Source: Bacteroidales bacterium (GTDB taxonomy: Bacteria; Bacteroidota; Bacteroidia; Bacteroidales; Lentimicrobiaceae). From it: a stretch of DNA of 64,000 nucleotides. Position numbers and translations under genes: made by a program. Each line of letters opens with the position of its first letter. Position 1 is the stretch's first letter. The notes beneath the pieces are model-generated. The model saw nothing but the letters and a program-made list of their open reading frames with translations, was not told the DNA's origin and ran no database searches. Location: positions 244,783 through 308,782 of the forward strand of contig JAEUTG010000029.1 in assembly GCA_016788045.1 (NCBI GenBank). The letters run 5' to 3'. Positions 18,532 through 27,447 of the stretch are shown here, piece by piece.

Positions 18532-19740
18532 ATGATCAACGTAGAGACTTTTATTTCAAAGCATATTACTTTCCGCCAGGAGAGCTTTTTTCTGAAGGAT
18601 ATTGCCGACAATCACGAAAAACTCTTTAAAAGCATCAGCAACAAATCGGTGCTGGTTATCGGGGGAGGTGGAACCATCGGTTCGTCCTATATCCGTGAAC
18701 TGTTGAAGTTTGAACCGGCCAGCCTGGTTGTGGCTGATATCAGTGAAAACTACCTTACGGAACTCACCCGCGACCTCCGCAGCCGTTATAAACTGAAGGT
18801 GCCGGAAAAATACGTTACCTACCCGGTAAACTTCGGGGAGCCGGTTTTCGACAGGGTGCTGGAAAAATATGGCCCGTTCGACATCGTGGCCAATTTCGCA
18901 GCTCACAAGCACGTGAGGAGCGAAAAAGACCATTATTCCGTGACTGCGTTGCTCGAGAACAACATCCTGAAAGCAGAGAAGCTGCTGGGTAAGCTGGCAG
19001 CCGCACCTCCTGAGCATTTCTTCTGTGTATCAACCGACAAAGCGGCCAATCCTGTCAACATTATGGGGGCCAGTAAAAAGATCATGGAAGAGGTAATTAT
19101 GGCTTATTCCAGCCTGTTTCCCATCACAACGGCCCGCTTTGCCAATGTGGCTTTTTCAAACGGGAGTCTGTTGGCAGGCTATCTGGAGCGCCTGATGAAA
19201 GGCCAGCCCTTTTCCTGCCCTTCCGACATACGGCGGTTTTTCGTTTCACCTCAGGAGTCTGGGCAGATTTGCCTGATGGCTTGCATGCTGGGTGAATCGG
19301 GCGACATATTTTTTCCGAAACTTGAAGAAGAGCAGATGATGAACTTTAAAGACATCACTGTTTCATTTCTTAATGAGCTTGGATACGAACCTCTGATCTG
19401 TGCTTCGGAAGAGGAAGCCCGTTATGAGGCGACCAGACTTACTCCGGGTTCAAAAACATACCCGGTGTACTTCTTTGTATCGGAGACTTCAGGTGAGAAA
19501 ACTTTTGAAGAGTTTTATACCGAAGGGGAACAGCTTGATCTGGAGTCTTTTAAAGCCCTGGGTGTGATCAAAAATGCACCGAAGAAGTCGTTCAGTGAAA
19601 TTGAACTTATGATAGGTGAGCTCAATCGGGTTCTGAAAGATCCGGGAGTGCTGAAATCTGATATCGTGAAAGTTATGAGTGATTTCCTTCCCAGTTTCCA
19701 TCATATTGAAACCGGGAAAAACCTTGACCAAAAAATGTAA
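18532..19740 (+). CDS. UDP-sugar 4,6-dehydratase (FlaA1/PglF soluble type)
   Basis: A 402-residue NAD(P)-dependent SDR protein. The cofactor loop is VIGGGGTIGSSYI (G44-G50). NFAAHKHVRSEKD follows near residue 121, and then STDKAANPVNIMGASKK, where Met178-x3-Lys182 replaces YxxxK as in 4,6-dehydratases of the PglF/CapD branch. It lacks the N-terminal membrane domain of full-length PglF. Residues beyond about 270 include an unusual acidic segment (EEEQMMNFKD, SEEEARYE). It supplies the keto sugar for the adjacent aminotransferase. The phosphoglycosyl transferase gene begins 3 nt after its stop. Confidence 0.85.
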   Translation: MINVETFISKHITFRQESFFLKDIADNHEKLFKSISNKSVLVIGGGGTIGSSYIRELLKFEPASLVVADISENYLTELTRDLRSRYKLKVPEKYVTYPVNFGEPVFDRVLEKYGPFDIVANFAAHKHVRSEKDHYSVTALLENNILKAEKLLGKLAAAPPEHFFCVSTDKAANPVNIMGASKKIMEEVIMAYSSLFPITTARFANVAFSNGSLLAGYLERLMKGQPFSCPSDIRRFFVSPQESGQICLMACMLGESGDIFFPKLEEEQMMNFKDITVSFLNELGYEPLICASEEEARYEATRLTPGSKTYPVYFFVSETSGEKTFEEFYTEGEQLDLESFKALGVIKNAPKKSFSEIELMIGELNRVLKDPGVLKSDIVKVMSDFLPSFHHIETGKNLDQKM

Positions 19741-19743
19741 ATC

Positions 19744-20415
19744 ATGTACAATGTCATCAAACGAGCCGGGGATATCGTGTTTGCCATCACTGGCATCCTG
19801 ATTTTCATGCCATTCTTCATTCCGCTATCGATCGCACTCTTGCTGACCGGTGAGGGCTATGTCTTTTATCTTCAGGAACGCAGGGGATACAAGAATAAAA
19901 TGTTCCGGATATGGAAATTTGCTACCATGCTCAAAGCCAGCCCCGGACTGGGGACCGGCAGTATCACCGTCAGAAACGACTGGCGGCTGACACCCATGGG
20001 TAAATACCTTCGGGGGTCAAAGGTCAATGAAATACCGCAGCTGATCAATATCCTGCTCGGAGATATGTCAGTAGTGGGCCCCCGCCCTCTGATGGAAGCC
20101 GATTTTGTAAAGTTTTCCGATGAAGTGAAAGCCAGTTTCTACGATTGCAAGCCTGGCCTGACAGGCATAGCTTCCATAGTGTTCCGCGATGAAGAGAAGC
20201 TGCATTCCGAATCAGGGATGGATCCTCATGAATTCGACCGTTTGTACCTTTCCCCGTTCAAAGGGGCACTCGAAAAATGGTACCGCGATCATTGCAGTTT
20301 CTATACTGATGTCATGATCATTTTTCTGACGGCCGCAGTTATTTTTATGCCCAAAAACCAATGGGCCTATCGTTTGTTTAAAGATCTGCCGCCAAAGCCG
20401 GCTTTCTTCGGTTAA
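19744..20415 (+). CDS. Phosphoglycosyl transferase (bacterial sugar transferase) 2
   Basis: A 223-residue monotopic phosphoglycosyl transferase. It has an N-terminal re-entrant helix (AITGILIFMPFFIPLSIALLL), then LQERRGYKNKMFRIWKFATM, MSVVGPRPLMEADF and CKPGLTGIASIVF. The active-site block reads GSKVNEIPQL: the Asp of the usual Asp-Glu dyad is Asn here, unlike the paralogue at 15933. The NE form also occurs in other Bacteroidota homologues as far as I recall, so loss of activity cannot be assumed. A C-terminal hydrophobic segment (FYTDVMIIFLTAAVIFM) is present. It is tightly linked to the dehydratase and aminotransferase genes upstream. Confidence 0.85.
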   Translation: MYNVIKRAGDIVFAITGILIFMPFFIPLSIALLLTGEGYVFYLQERRGYKNKMFRIWKFATMLKASPGLGTGSITVRNDWRLTPMGKYLRGSKVNEIPQLINILLGDMSVVGPRPLMEADFVKFSDEVKASFYDCKPGLTGIASIVFRDEEKLHSESGMDPHEFDRLYLSPFKGALEKWYRDHCSFYTDVMIIFLTAAVIFMPKNQWAYRLFKDLPPKPAFFG

Positions 20416-20458
20416 TCATAATATCCCTTTCGTTAATCTGCAGCTAAATTAAATTCCC

Positions 20459-21394
20459 ATGGGTGTCAATTGGTCAATGATTTACCGCAAATCCGGTCCG
20501 CTGGGCTGGTATGCCGTGCATACGCCGTTTGGAAAGCGATTTATGATGATGGTAAATATGGATGACATACTTGTTTCGCTTCCCTTTTTCTCGTACGGTG
20601 CCCTTTCCAGAAACGAGCCTGAGACGGTTGACAGCAAAGTTGAATTTACCTTCGATGGTAAGCAACTTACCTGCAATGATCCGAAGGTGAAGTGGCATGT
20701 GAGGATGTTAAGGCCTGTTTCTGAGCATTTTCATACAGTAAAAGTGGTTTCATGGCTTCGTCTGGCCGAAACCCCGCAGGCGCAGTTAAGCCGGTTTACA
20801 TCCAATGTAAGAAGAAAGATCAACAAAGCCATTTCAAACGAGATCACCCTTGAGACAGGTGGCCTTGAACTGGTTGGGCAGTTTTATGGAGTTTTTGCGC
20901 ACAACATGCACAGGCTTGGCGCGCCCTCCATGTCCAAAAGTTTTTATTCGGGCATTGTCGAGGCATTTGGCAGGGATGCCACTGTGCTGATCGCAAAGCA
21001 TCACGGCAAAGCTATCGGTGGGGCCATCTGGCTTAAACGCGGCGACTACGGTGAAGCATGCTGGTTTTCAACGCTGGAAGATTACAACAGTTTTTATACT
21101 TCTTATTTCCTCTGGTGGTCGTGCATTAAACATTCGATTGAACGTAACTGCAAGGTATTCAGCTTCGGCCGCAGTACCCGTGATTCGGGACCGCACCTTT
21201 ACAAACAGCAATGGGGCGCACGGAACTCAACCCTTTACTGGAGTTTCTCGTATCCTCCGCGAAACGACCAGTTTAAAGTTGGCCCCTTCAGAATTAACAT
21301 GCCCGACAGAACGATACTGAGCTTCCTGTGGAAAATCTCTCCCTGTTTTATCATCAGGTGGCTTGGCCCGATGGTTGCCGGTAAATTTTATTGA
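20459..21394 (+). CDS. FemAB-related protein of exosortase/EPS type
   Basis: This 311-residue protein has a double-GNAT architecture resembling the FemAB-related proteins encoded in PEP-CTERM/exosortase loci. The first half has LRLAETPQAQLSRFTSNVRRKINKA. The second half has RDATVLIAKHHGKAIGGAIWLKRGD, then SYFLWWSCIKHSIERNCKVFSFGRSTRDSGPHLYKQQWGA, matching the FSFGRST..SG...FK..WGA block of that family. FemAB proteins transfer amino acids from aminoacyl-tRNA; the exosortase-associated group has no proven substrate. It directly precedes the exosortase gene, and the two probably work together. Confidence 0.8.
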   Translation: MGVNWSMIYRKSGPLGWYAVHTPFGKRFMMMVNMDDILVSLPFFSYGALSRNEPETVDSKVEFTFDGKQLTCNDPKVKWHVRMLRPVSEHFHTVKVVSWLRLAETPQAQLSRFTSNVRRKINKAISNEITLETGGLELVGQFYGVFAHNMHRLGAPSMSKSFYSGIVEAFGRDATVLIAKHHGKAIGGAIWLKRGDYGEACWFSTLEDYNSFYTSYFLWWSCIKHSIERNCKVFSFGRSTRDSGPHLYKQQWGARNSTLYWSFSYPPRNDQFKVGPFRINMPDRTILSFLWKISPCFIIRWLGPMVAGKFY

Positions 21395-21469
21395 TCCTTG
21401 TTTTTATCCTTAGCAGAGTCTGATCCCTCAACCGGGCAGCCTGGTCGTTGAACCTTCTTATTGAGCAAC

Positions 21470-22051
21470 ATGTTAAAATCGTATTATTTAAAGGCTGAAG
21501 AGTTTATCAGGCGGCATAAACTGCAGGCATTCGTCGATGTAGCGATTTTTGCGATCATCACCTATGTATTTCATCGCTTGTGGTGGAACTTCTATATCTG
21601 GCTCGAATCCTTTGATTTTATCATCGGATCAGCCGACTGGCTTGCCCGCCAGGTTTATCTGTCTTCACTCTGGTTCAACCAGCACATACTGGGTCTGGTC
21701 ATTACCACCACAGAGCCCAACACCATGTGGTTCAGCAATGGAAGCTATGTTACCATCGATGAAGGCTGCTCCGGATTAAAACAGTTTTACCAGGTACTGG
21801 TGCTTTTTATCCTCTTCCCGGGACCGTGGAAACATAAATTGTGGTACATCCCTTTCGGATTTCTGGTTATGTTTCTGGCAAATATTTTCAGAATTATCGT
21901 GTTATCTCTCATAGCACTATGGATACCCCAACACTGGGATTTCGCCCATGAGTGGATTCTGAGGCCTTTCTTTTATGTGATAATCTTCGCCTTGTGGGTT
22001 TTGTGGGTCGAAAAATTCAGAAGAGCCAAAAAAACAGTATCGGTTCGCTAA
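21470..22051 (+). CDS. Exosortase/archaeosortase family membrane protein
   Basis: A 193-residue polytopic membrane protein with at least four hydrophobic helices. The catalytic triad of the exosortase superfamily is visible: Cys100 in DEGCSGLKQ, Arg141 in NIFRIIVLS and His160 in FAHEWILRP. Such enzymes cut a C-terminal sorting signal and join the protein to another cell-surface molecule, or act on the glycan itself. The ATG at 21470 is chosen; an in-frame TTG three codons upstream is possible. Neighbours are the FemAB-like protein before it and an exosortase-type deacetylase after it. No protein with a recognizable sorting tail is encoded in this window. Confidence 0.82.
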   Translation: MLKSYYLKAEEFIRRHKLQAFVDVAIFAIITYVFHRLWWNFYIWLESFDFIIGSADWLARQVYLSSLWFNQHILGLVITTTEPNTMWFSNGSYVTIDEGCSGLKQFYQVLVLFILFPGPWKHKLWYIPFGFLVMFLANIFRIIVLSLIALWIPQHWDFAHEWILRPFFYVIIFALWVLWVEKFRRAKKTVSVR

Positions 22052-22095
22052 GGCTGACCTGATCCGGGAAAATTAACCTGATAAAGTGCTGAGTT

Positions 22096-22944
22096 TTGAA
22101 TATCCTGACTTTTGATATTGAAGAGTGGTATCACCTGCTCGAACTCCGTTCAACCAGCAGGCCGGAGCAATGGGTGAAATTTGAACCCCGGCTTGAAGCC
22201 AATACCGACAGGATTTTGTCGCTGCTTGATGAAACGGGCGTGAAAGCCACTTTTTTCGCCATGGGGTGGGTAGCCACCCAGTCACCTGGTGTTATCCGCA
22301 AGATCGCTGCCTGTGGCCATGAAGTCGGAATTCATTCGTGGGATCATGCTTTGGTATCGAAACAAACAAGGGAGGAATTCAGGGAAGACATCAGACGGGC
22401 ATCGCACAGCATAGCTGACATAACAGGAGTCAGTTCGAGAATGTACAGGGCACCGGGATTCTCCATTGTGAAAAAAAACCTCTGGGCCCTCGAGGAACTT
22501 GCTGAACAGGGCTTTATTGCCGACGCCTCCATTTTTCCGGCATCCAGATCTCATGGCGGGTTCCCCGATTTCCCGGTTGATAAACCCTGTATCGTTGAAT
22601 CAGGTGGAACCACAATTTATGAGTTTCCTCTGAATACAACCAGGTATTTCGGCTATAAAACAGTTTTCTCGGGCGGCGGTTACTTCAGACTCATGCCATA
22701 CAGTGCCATCAAACGGCTTACCAGGCGGAGTGATTACGTGATGTCCTATTTCCATCCCCGTGATTTCGATCCCGGACAAAAGTATCTGCCGGGCCTTACC
22801 CCGTTGAGATTGTTCAAATCTTACTACGGGTTAAATAACAGTATTGATAAACTGAAACGCTGGCTCACCGATTTTGAATTTATCGATATCGATGAAGCCA
22901 TCCGGAGAACAGACTGGAGCAAGGCTGAAATTATCAGAATCTGA
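22096..22944 (+). CDS. Polysaccharide deacetylase, XrtA-associated type (DUF3473)
   Basis: This 282-residue NodB-fold enzyme resembles the deacetylases of exosortase/PEP-CTERM loci. The N-terminal ILTFDIEEWYHLLE contains the metal/catalytic Asp (D7) and the characteristic WYH. GHEVGIHSWDH supplies the His pair (H80, H84), and MYRAPGFSIV is the RAPxF motif. The C-terminal YFHPRDFDPGQ is typical of the DUF3473 extension. The start is TTG at 22096; no suitable ATG is near, and the family normally begins a few residues before TFDxE. It has no signal peptide. The neighbouring exosortase and FemAB genes support the subtype. Substrate: presumably an N-acetylated glycan. Confidence 0.87.
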   Translation: MNILTFDIEEWYHLLELRSTSRPEQWVKFEPRLEANTDRILSLLDETGVKATFFAMGWVATQSPGVIRKIAACGHEVGIHSWDHALVSKQTREEFREDIRRASHSIADITGVSSRMYRAPGFSIVKKNLWALEELAEQGFIADASIFPASRSHGGFPDFPVDKPCIVESGGTTIYEFPLNTTRYFGYKTVFSGGGYFRLMPYSAIKRLTRRSDYVMSYFHPRDFDPGQKYLPGLTPLRLFKSYYGLNNSIDKLKRWLTDFEFIDIDEAIRRTDWSKAEIIRI

Positions 22945-23198
22945 TCCTCCGCAATGCAGAATTATTTAGTCTGAATTTTGATTATCCGGGTTGTTTGTGA
23001 CTTAATTGATTGATTATGAGTGTTGTGTTGTTTTTCTTTCAAATCTTAAATTTTCACTGCTTTGAAACAGGGGGTTACTTTTGGTTATTTCGTTGATTTA
23101 TCTAAGAATCAAGCTTGTAGCTTTTTTCTGAACTAACTCATCTAAAATCGATTACTGTCACTGATTGTTTTAATGCCGGCCTGCTAATTTTCTGGACT

Positions 23199-24320
23199 AT
23201 GCCTGAGTACCTGCAAATTATATATCATCCTGTTTTTCGGACAGTTTCTGCTTTTCTTGTTGCATTTCTTGTTGGCTACTACTCAATCCCGGTCATCATC
23301 AATGTAGCAAGAAGCAAAAATCTGGTTGACGAACCCAATCACCGTACATCTCACAAAGGCAAGGTGCCTACTTTGGGCGGTATTGCAATCTTTATGGGAT
23401 TTTCAATTGCCATCCTGACTTTTAATACCGGTTTGGATTCTGTTCTTTCAGCCTACCTGATTGCCGGAGCAGTGATCATATTTTTTCTCGGGCTTAAAGA
23501 TGACCTTCTGGAGCTTTCACCCCTGGCAAAAATCTATGGACAGATCATCGCAGCCCTCATTGTAATTGTTCCGGGTGGTATCAGGCTTACCGATCTGCAT
23601 GGATTTCTGGGCTTTAACCAGATACCCTACCTCTGGAGTATTGCCATCACGGTTTTTGTTTTCGTTGTTATCGTCAATTCTTTCAATCTTGTGGATGGGA
23701 TTGACGGCCTGGCCGGCGGACTTGCTGTTGTGGCCAGTGTTTTTCTTGGTGAATGGTTCTTCAAAGCCGGTCAAACAGGTCTGGTAATCATAGCCATCAG
23801 CCTGATTGGCGTGCTTTTCGCATTTCTCAGGTACAACCTGCTCGATTCAAAATATAAGATCTTTATGGGGGATACCGGGTCTCTGTTGCTTGGATTTATT
23901 CTGTCTGTAATGGTAATCAAATTCAACGAATTCAATGTTGAAGGCCATCCGCTCAGGAGTCTTGAGTCAGCACCCTCCCTTTCTTTTGCTATTCTGATGA
24001 TTCCCCTTTTCGATACCCTTCGCCTGTTTGTGGTAAGGCTCTACCGTAAATGTACCCCATTTGCCCCTGACCGGGCACATATGCATCACATCCTGCTTAA
24101 ACTCGGATTCAGTCACCTCAATGCCACCTATACGCTGCTGATAGCAAATATTGCCTTTGTTATGGTAGCCTGGCAATTTCAGTACCTGGGAACGACAAGG
24201 CTGTTTGGCATGCTCTTGCTGCTGGGGACTATTTTCACCATCATCCCCTTTACAATCAATGCAATTAAGAAAAAACAGCGGCATGATCTGGGCAAAACGA
24301 TGCTGCACCATGGGAAATAA
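23199..24320 (+). CDS. WecA/TagO-like undecaprenyl-phosphate sugar-1-phosphate transferase
   Basis: A 373-residue polytopic membrane enzyme with about 10-11 helices. It transfers GlcNAc-1-phosphate or a related sugar phosphate to undecaprenyl phosphate. Family motifs are HRTSHKGKVPTLGGIAI near residue 48, GLKDDLLELSP near 97, NLVDGIDGLAGG near 165, MGDTGSLLLGF near 225 and the C-terminal DRAHMHHILLKLG, the HxH loop of the WecA/TagO branch. It closes the polysaccharide cluster and is followed by a strong terminator. It is the third possible chain initiator in the locus. Confidence 0.92.
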   Translation: MPEYLQIIYHPVFRTVSAFLVAFLVGYYSIPVIINVARSKNLVDEPNHRTSHKGKVPTLGGIAIFMGFSIAILTFNTGLDSVLSAYLIAGAVIIFFLGLKDDLLELSPLAKIYGQIIAALIVIVPGGIRLTDLHGFLGFNQIPYLWSIAITVFVFVVIVNSFNLVDGIDGLAGGLAVVASVFLGEWFFKAGQTGLVIIAISLIGVLFAFLRYNLLDSKYKIFMGDTGSLLLGFILSVMVIKFNEFNVEGHPLRSLESAPSLSFAILMIPLFDTLRLFVVRLYRKCTPFAPDRAHMHHILLKLGFSHLNATYTLLIANIAFVMVAWQFQYLGTTRLFGMLLLLGTIFTIIPFTINAIKKKQRHDLGKTMLHHGK

Positions 24321-24368
24321 CAGAGTTTAACAGTATACCTGGATTTCCGGGTTACGGTAACTGCATTC

Positions 24369-24408
24369 AAAACCTGAGATATGACAAAAGGTCTCAGGTT
24401 TTTTATTT
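24369..24408 (+). terminator. Rho-independent terminator of the polysaccharide cluster
   Basis: An 11-bp perfect stem (AAAACCTGAGA pairing with TCTCAGGTTTT) with a loop of about 12 nt is followed by a T-rich tract. It lies 48 nt after the WecA-like gene and marks the end of the locus. Confidence 0.85.
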
Positions 24409-24613
24409 GTCTTGACCGACTGCTCCAGAACACGATGGTCAGCTTCCTTTCGGTATGGCTGGTTCTGGTAGCCTTTTTCAGGAAAATTTTCCGCAGTCAT
24501 TTAAATGACCTGTTTTTCGCTATGACCCTGATGAATTGAACTTGTCAACAAATTTTATTAAGCATTCATTCATTCGGAATAACTTTTTACTTTTATCCGG
24601 ATTTTCTGTATAT

Positions 24614-25633
24614 ATGAAATTTCTGACTAAAAATCTGCTGCCTTACCTGCTGCTGTTCGTTATCCTGTTTTCCTGTTTTCAGGTTATCCTATATACTTAC
24701 CAGCCTGATTCAGCAAGGCTCTTCGATGCTGGTCTGGTTTTGGTTGCATTCACTTTTTGTGCTTCAATATTTGTCAACTCGCTTCTGTTCAGGTATTTAT
24801 ATTTTGAAAGGTCGAAGCGGTTGTATTATTTTCTGGCAGCATCCCTGGCAGGCCTGGTATTTACCTTTCTGGTCTCCCTCGTTGTGGTTGCGTTCCGTGA
24901 AAATGAAACAGGAGGGTCATTTTGGTTGAGAAATGCGCTGGCTGTATACTTCATCATGTTTTGCGGACTTGCTTTTAATTATGTTGTCAAATCACTCATG
25001 AATAATGGTCATTATTTTGAAAATCAGGCTATTGTTAAGCAAATGGAGGTTGATCACCTGAAAAATCAGCTGAATCCGCACTTCCTTTTCAACAGCCTCA
25101 ACAATGTTGCTGCGACCATACAGGTGGATACAGAACTGGCGTTAAACTATGTTTACACCCTGTCTTCACTGCTCCGGTATCAGATCGAGAGTTCGGGAAA
25201 GGAATCTGTGACCCTGGCAGAAGAAAACCTGTTTCTTGAGAGTTTTCTTGGCATTGAGGAGCTCCGGCTGGGCGAGCGTTGCAACTTGATCTTCGAATCA
25301 GAAATCGAAAATCCGATTCAAAAATTACCACCCCTGCTTTTGCATCCGTTTGTTGAGGATGTTATCAGAAAAAGCTGCAGTTCGGGGAACCCCGGGAAGG
25401 TTAAAATTACCCTTCTGGAGCGAAATCACCGTTTGGTTCTGGTAACCCTGTCTTCCGGTGTACCCGGGATTGACGCTCCCGCTGAGGACCACCTTGTGAA
25501 TGCAACCAAACGATTAAAAATATTCTATCCGTCCGCATTCAGTATTGAAACCGGAATGACCGGGAATATGTATCAGACTAAGCTGACCATTGAACTGGGG
25601 AATTATAAACGAATTAATTTACAGTATGTTTGA
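24614..25633 (+). CDS. LytS/YehU-type sensor kinase, ATP site degenerate
   Basis: A 339-residue membrane sensor with four N-terminal helices (residues about 8-125) and a His_kinase domain. The phospho-acceptor motif NQLNPHFLFNSLNN is intact (His156). The ATP-binding part is not typical: the N-box reads VEDVIRKS where VENAIKHG is usual (Asn to Asp), and the D-x-G-x-G box is absent (TLSSGVPGI). It may be a pseudokinase. The ATG at 24614 is preferred over a TTG at 24536 because it begins right at the first membrane helix. Its stop overlaps the start of the response-regulator gene by 8 nt. Confidence 0.8.
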   Translation: MKFLTKNLLPYLLLFVILFSCFQVILYTYQPDSARLFDAGLVLVAFTFCASIFVNSLLFRYLYFERSKRLYYFLAASLAGLVFTFLVSLVVVAFRENETGGSFWLRNALAVYFIMFCGLAFNYVVKSLMNNGHYFENQAIVKQMEVDHLKNQLNPHFLFNSLNNVAATIQVDTELALNYVYTLSSLLRYQIESSGKESVTLAEENLFLESFLGIEELRLGERCNLIFESEIENPIQKLPPLLLHPFVEDVIRKSCSSGNPGKVKITLLERNHRLVLVTLSSGVPGIDAPAEDHLVNATKRLKIFYPSAFSIETGMTGNMYQTKLTIELGNYKRINLQYV

Positions 25634-26363
25634 AAACAACGAACCAAAACCGAAAAAGGTGAATTGCCTGGTTGTTGATGATGAACAGCCTGCTCAGTGG
25701 GTATTGAGCGACTTTATTAATCAGACTGCATCCTTACAGCTGGTAGCCTGTGCTTACGATGGGAAAGAGGCATTCCGCCTGTTACAGGAAAATGATATCG
25801 ACCTGTTGTTTCTGGATATCAATCTGCCTGGTATGGGCGGGCTTGAAGTACTGAATTCTATAGTGAAACAACCAATGGTGATTTTCACTACTGCTTTTTC
25901 ATCTTATGCCCTGGATAGTTTTCAGTACAATGTGGTTGATTATCTGGTTAAACCGATCAGCCGTGAGCTTTTCGACCGGGCTGTAAACAGGGCACTTGAG
26001 CGATTTGGCTCTTCCGGCATTTTAACTTCCGGTGCCGAAACCGACAGGCTGAATCTGATTGAAATAAATACCGGCGGGGATTTTGAAACCATTGAAGCCG
26101 GCAAAATCAGGTATATTCAGAGCTACGGAAATTATGTTAAAGTATTTACCACCGACCGCATGATTCTGGGGACGTCCACTACCCACAAAATGCTGAGCGT
26201 TTTGCCCAAATCTCTTTTTATCAGAATTCACAAATCGTTTATCGTGAACAGGGAATACATTACCAGCTCCAGCAGTTCTGCAGTAGTGGTGGGTGATGAA
26301 AAACTGCCCGTGGGTATCTCATACCGGCAATCGGTGGTAAGCAGGCTTGGGGGTAATCCGTGA
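25626..26363 (+). CDS. LytTR-family response regulator
   Basis: A 245-residue regulator. The receiver domain (about 12-130) keeps all switch residues: DDE (18-20), phospho-acceptor Asp64 in LFLDINLPG, Thr89 and Lys109 in YLVKPIS. The LytTR DNA-binding domain (about 145-245) has IRYIQSYGNYVKVFT and FIRIHKSFIVN, the usual core. The ATG at 25626 overlaps the kinase stop codon (TGA at 25631-25633), indicating translational coupling; longer starts would lie inside the kinase gene. Targets are unknown. Since the partner kinase looks degenerate, phosphorylation might come from another source. Confidence 0.9.
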   Translation: MFENNEPKPKKVNCLVVDDEQPAQWVLSDFINQTASLQLVACAYDGKEAFRLLQENDIDLLFLDINLPGMGGLEVLNSIVKQPMVIFTTAFSSYALDSFQYNVVDYLVKPISRELFDRAVNRALERFGSSGILTSGAETDRLNLIEINTGGDFETIEAGKIRYIQSYGNYVKVFTTDRMILGTSTTHKMLSVLPKSLFIRIHKSFIVNREYITSSSSSAVVVGDEKLPVGISYRQSVVSRLGGNP

Positions 26364-26781
26364 TACCGGACTGACGCAGATTGCTTCAAATGCATGTTCT
26401 CTGTTTTCTGAATCCACGATGTACGGTAAGTCTTCAGAATTATTCAGGAGTAAGCGGAGGTAATCTATACTTTTCAGGATAAAAGCATTTCAGAATCTGA
26501 TTCTGGCTGTGGCATCTGACAGGTTTATTATTGCAGGCAATCCATTTGCCCGAATTCTGATGATCTTTCTTGTAAGCTGGTTATTTTGCATATATTTGCA
26601 TTGCATATTCTTTACCCGGAAAAGATTGATGGGTCTTTGATCAATTGTCCATAATTCAGGTTGTTTTAAACCTGTTGATCGCGACCGGGATTGCCATTTC
26701 AGTCAGTTCAGCTGATTAAAGAGTTCAGGGTTTAATGGGGCATTGGGTTGCTCCGGATATTTCAACAACATACACTTATTC
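26364..26781. other. Intergenic region with one promoter
   Basis: About 418 nt without a credible gene. Apart from the promoter box at 26591-26598, which would serve upp, I see no stable hairpin, repeat or RNA gene. Confidence 0.6.
26570..26598 (+). promoter_or_regulatory. Bacteroidota promoter upstream of upp
   Basis: The -7 box TATATTTG is at 26591-26598, with TTG at 26570-26572 (spacer 18). The predicted leader to the upp ATG is about 175 nt. Confidence 0.6.
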
Positions 26782-27447
26782 ATGAATAATCTTGATATGG
26801 TAAGAAATCTGGGTCTGCAGCCATCGGTGTTTAATCAGTTTATTTCTGAAATCCGTGATGCTTCTGTTCAACAAGACAGCATGAGGTTCCGGTTCAATAT
26901 GGAACGTCTGGGAAGTCTTTTTGCCTACGAAATCAGCCGGCATCTGGAATATGAAACAAAGGAGGTAACAACCCCTCTTGGTGTCGCGGAAGTGCCGGTA
27001 CTTAAATCATATCCTGTACTTGCAACCATTCTCCGGGCAGGCCTGCCGTTGCACAGGGGGATGCTTGATGTGTTTGATAAATCTGAAAATGCCTTTATCT
27101 CAGCTTATCGCAAGCACAGTAAGGACGGAAATTTTAACATTCAGGTAGAGTATGTTTCAGGCCCGGACATCACCAACCGCACCGTGATTTTGTCAGATCC
27201 CATGCTTGCCACAGGCGCTTCACTGGCGTTAAGTTATAAAGCACTGATTGGGAAAGGAAAACCTTCGCATACCCACATTGTGACCCTGATCGCCAGTACC
27301 CAGGGCGTTGAATACCTGAAGAGAACCCTCCCTTTTGACGATGTTACCTTGTGGGTTGGTGCAGTTGACGATGAACTGACCGCTCAGGCCTATATCGTTC
27401 CAGGGCTTGGCGATGCCGGCGATCTGGCTTATGGAACCAAGATTTAA
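26782..27447 (+). CDS. upp: Uracil phosphoribosyltransferase
   Basis: A 221-residue enzyme that salvages uracil by condensing it with PRPP to form UMP. RAGLPLHRGMLDVF is near residue 88, the PRPP loop SDPMLATGASLALSYKAL is near 138, and the C-terminal VPGLGDAGDLAYG uracil-binding motif is complete. The ATG at 26782 (protein beginning MNNLDMVRNLG) fits family length; an in-frame TTG 13 codons earlier would add an atypical extension. The gene appears to stand alone. Confidence 0.93.
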   Translation: MNNLDMVRNLGLQPSVFNQFISEIRDASVQQDSMRFRFNMERLGSLFAYEISRHLEYETKEVTTPLGVAEVPVLKSYPVLATILRAGLPLHRGMLDVFDKSENAFISAYRKHSKDGNFNIQVEYVSGPDITNRTVILSDPMLATGASLALSYKALIGKGKPSHTHIVTLIASTQGVEYLKRTLPFDDVTLWVGAVDDELTAQAYIVPGLGDAGDLAYGTKI

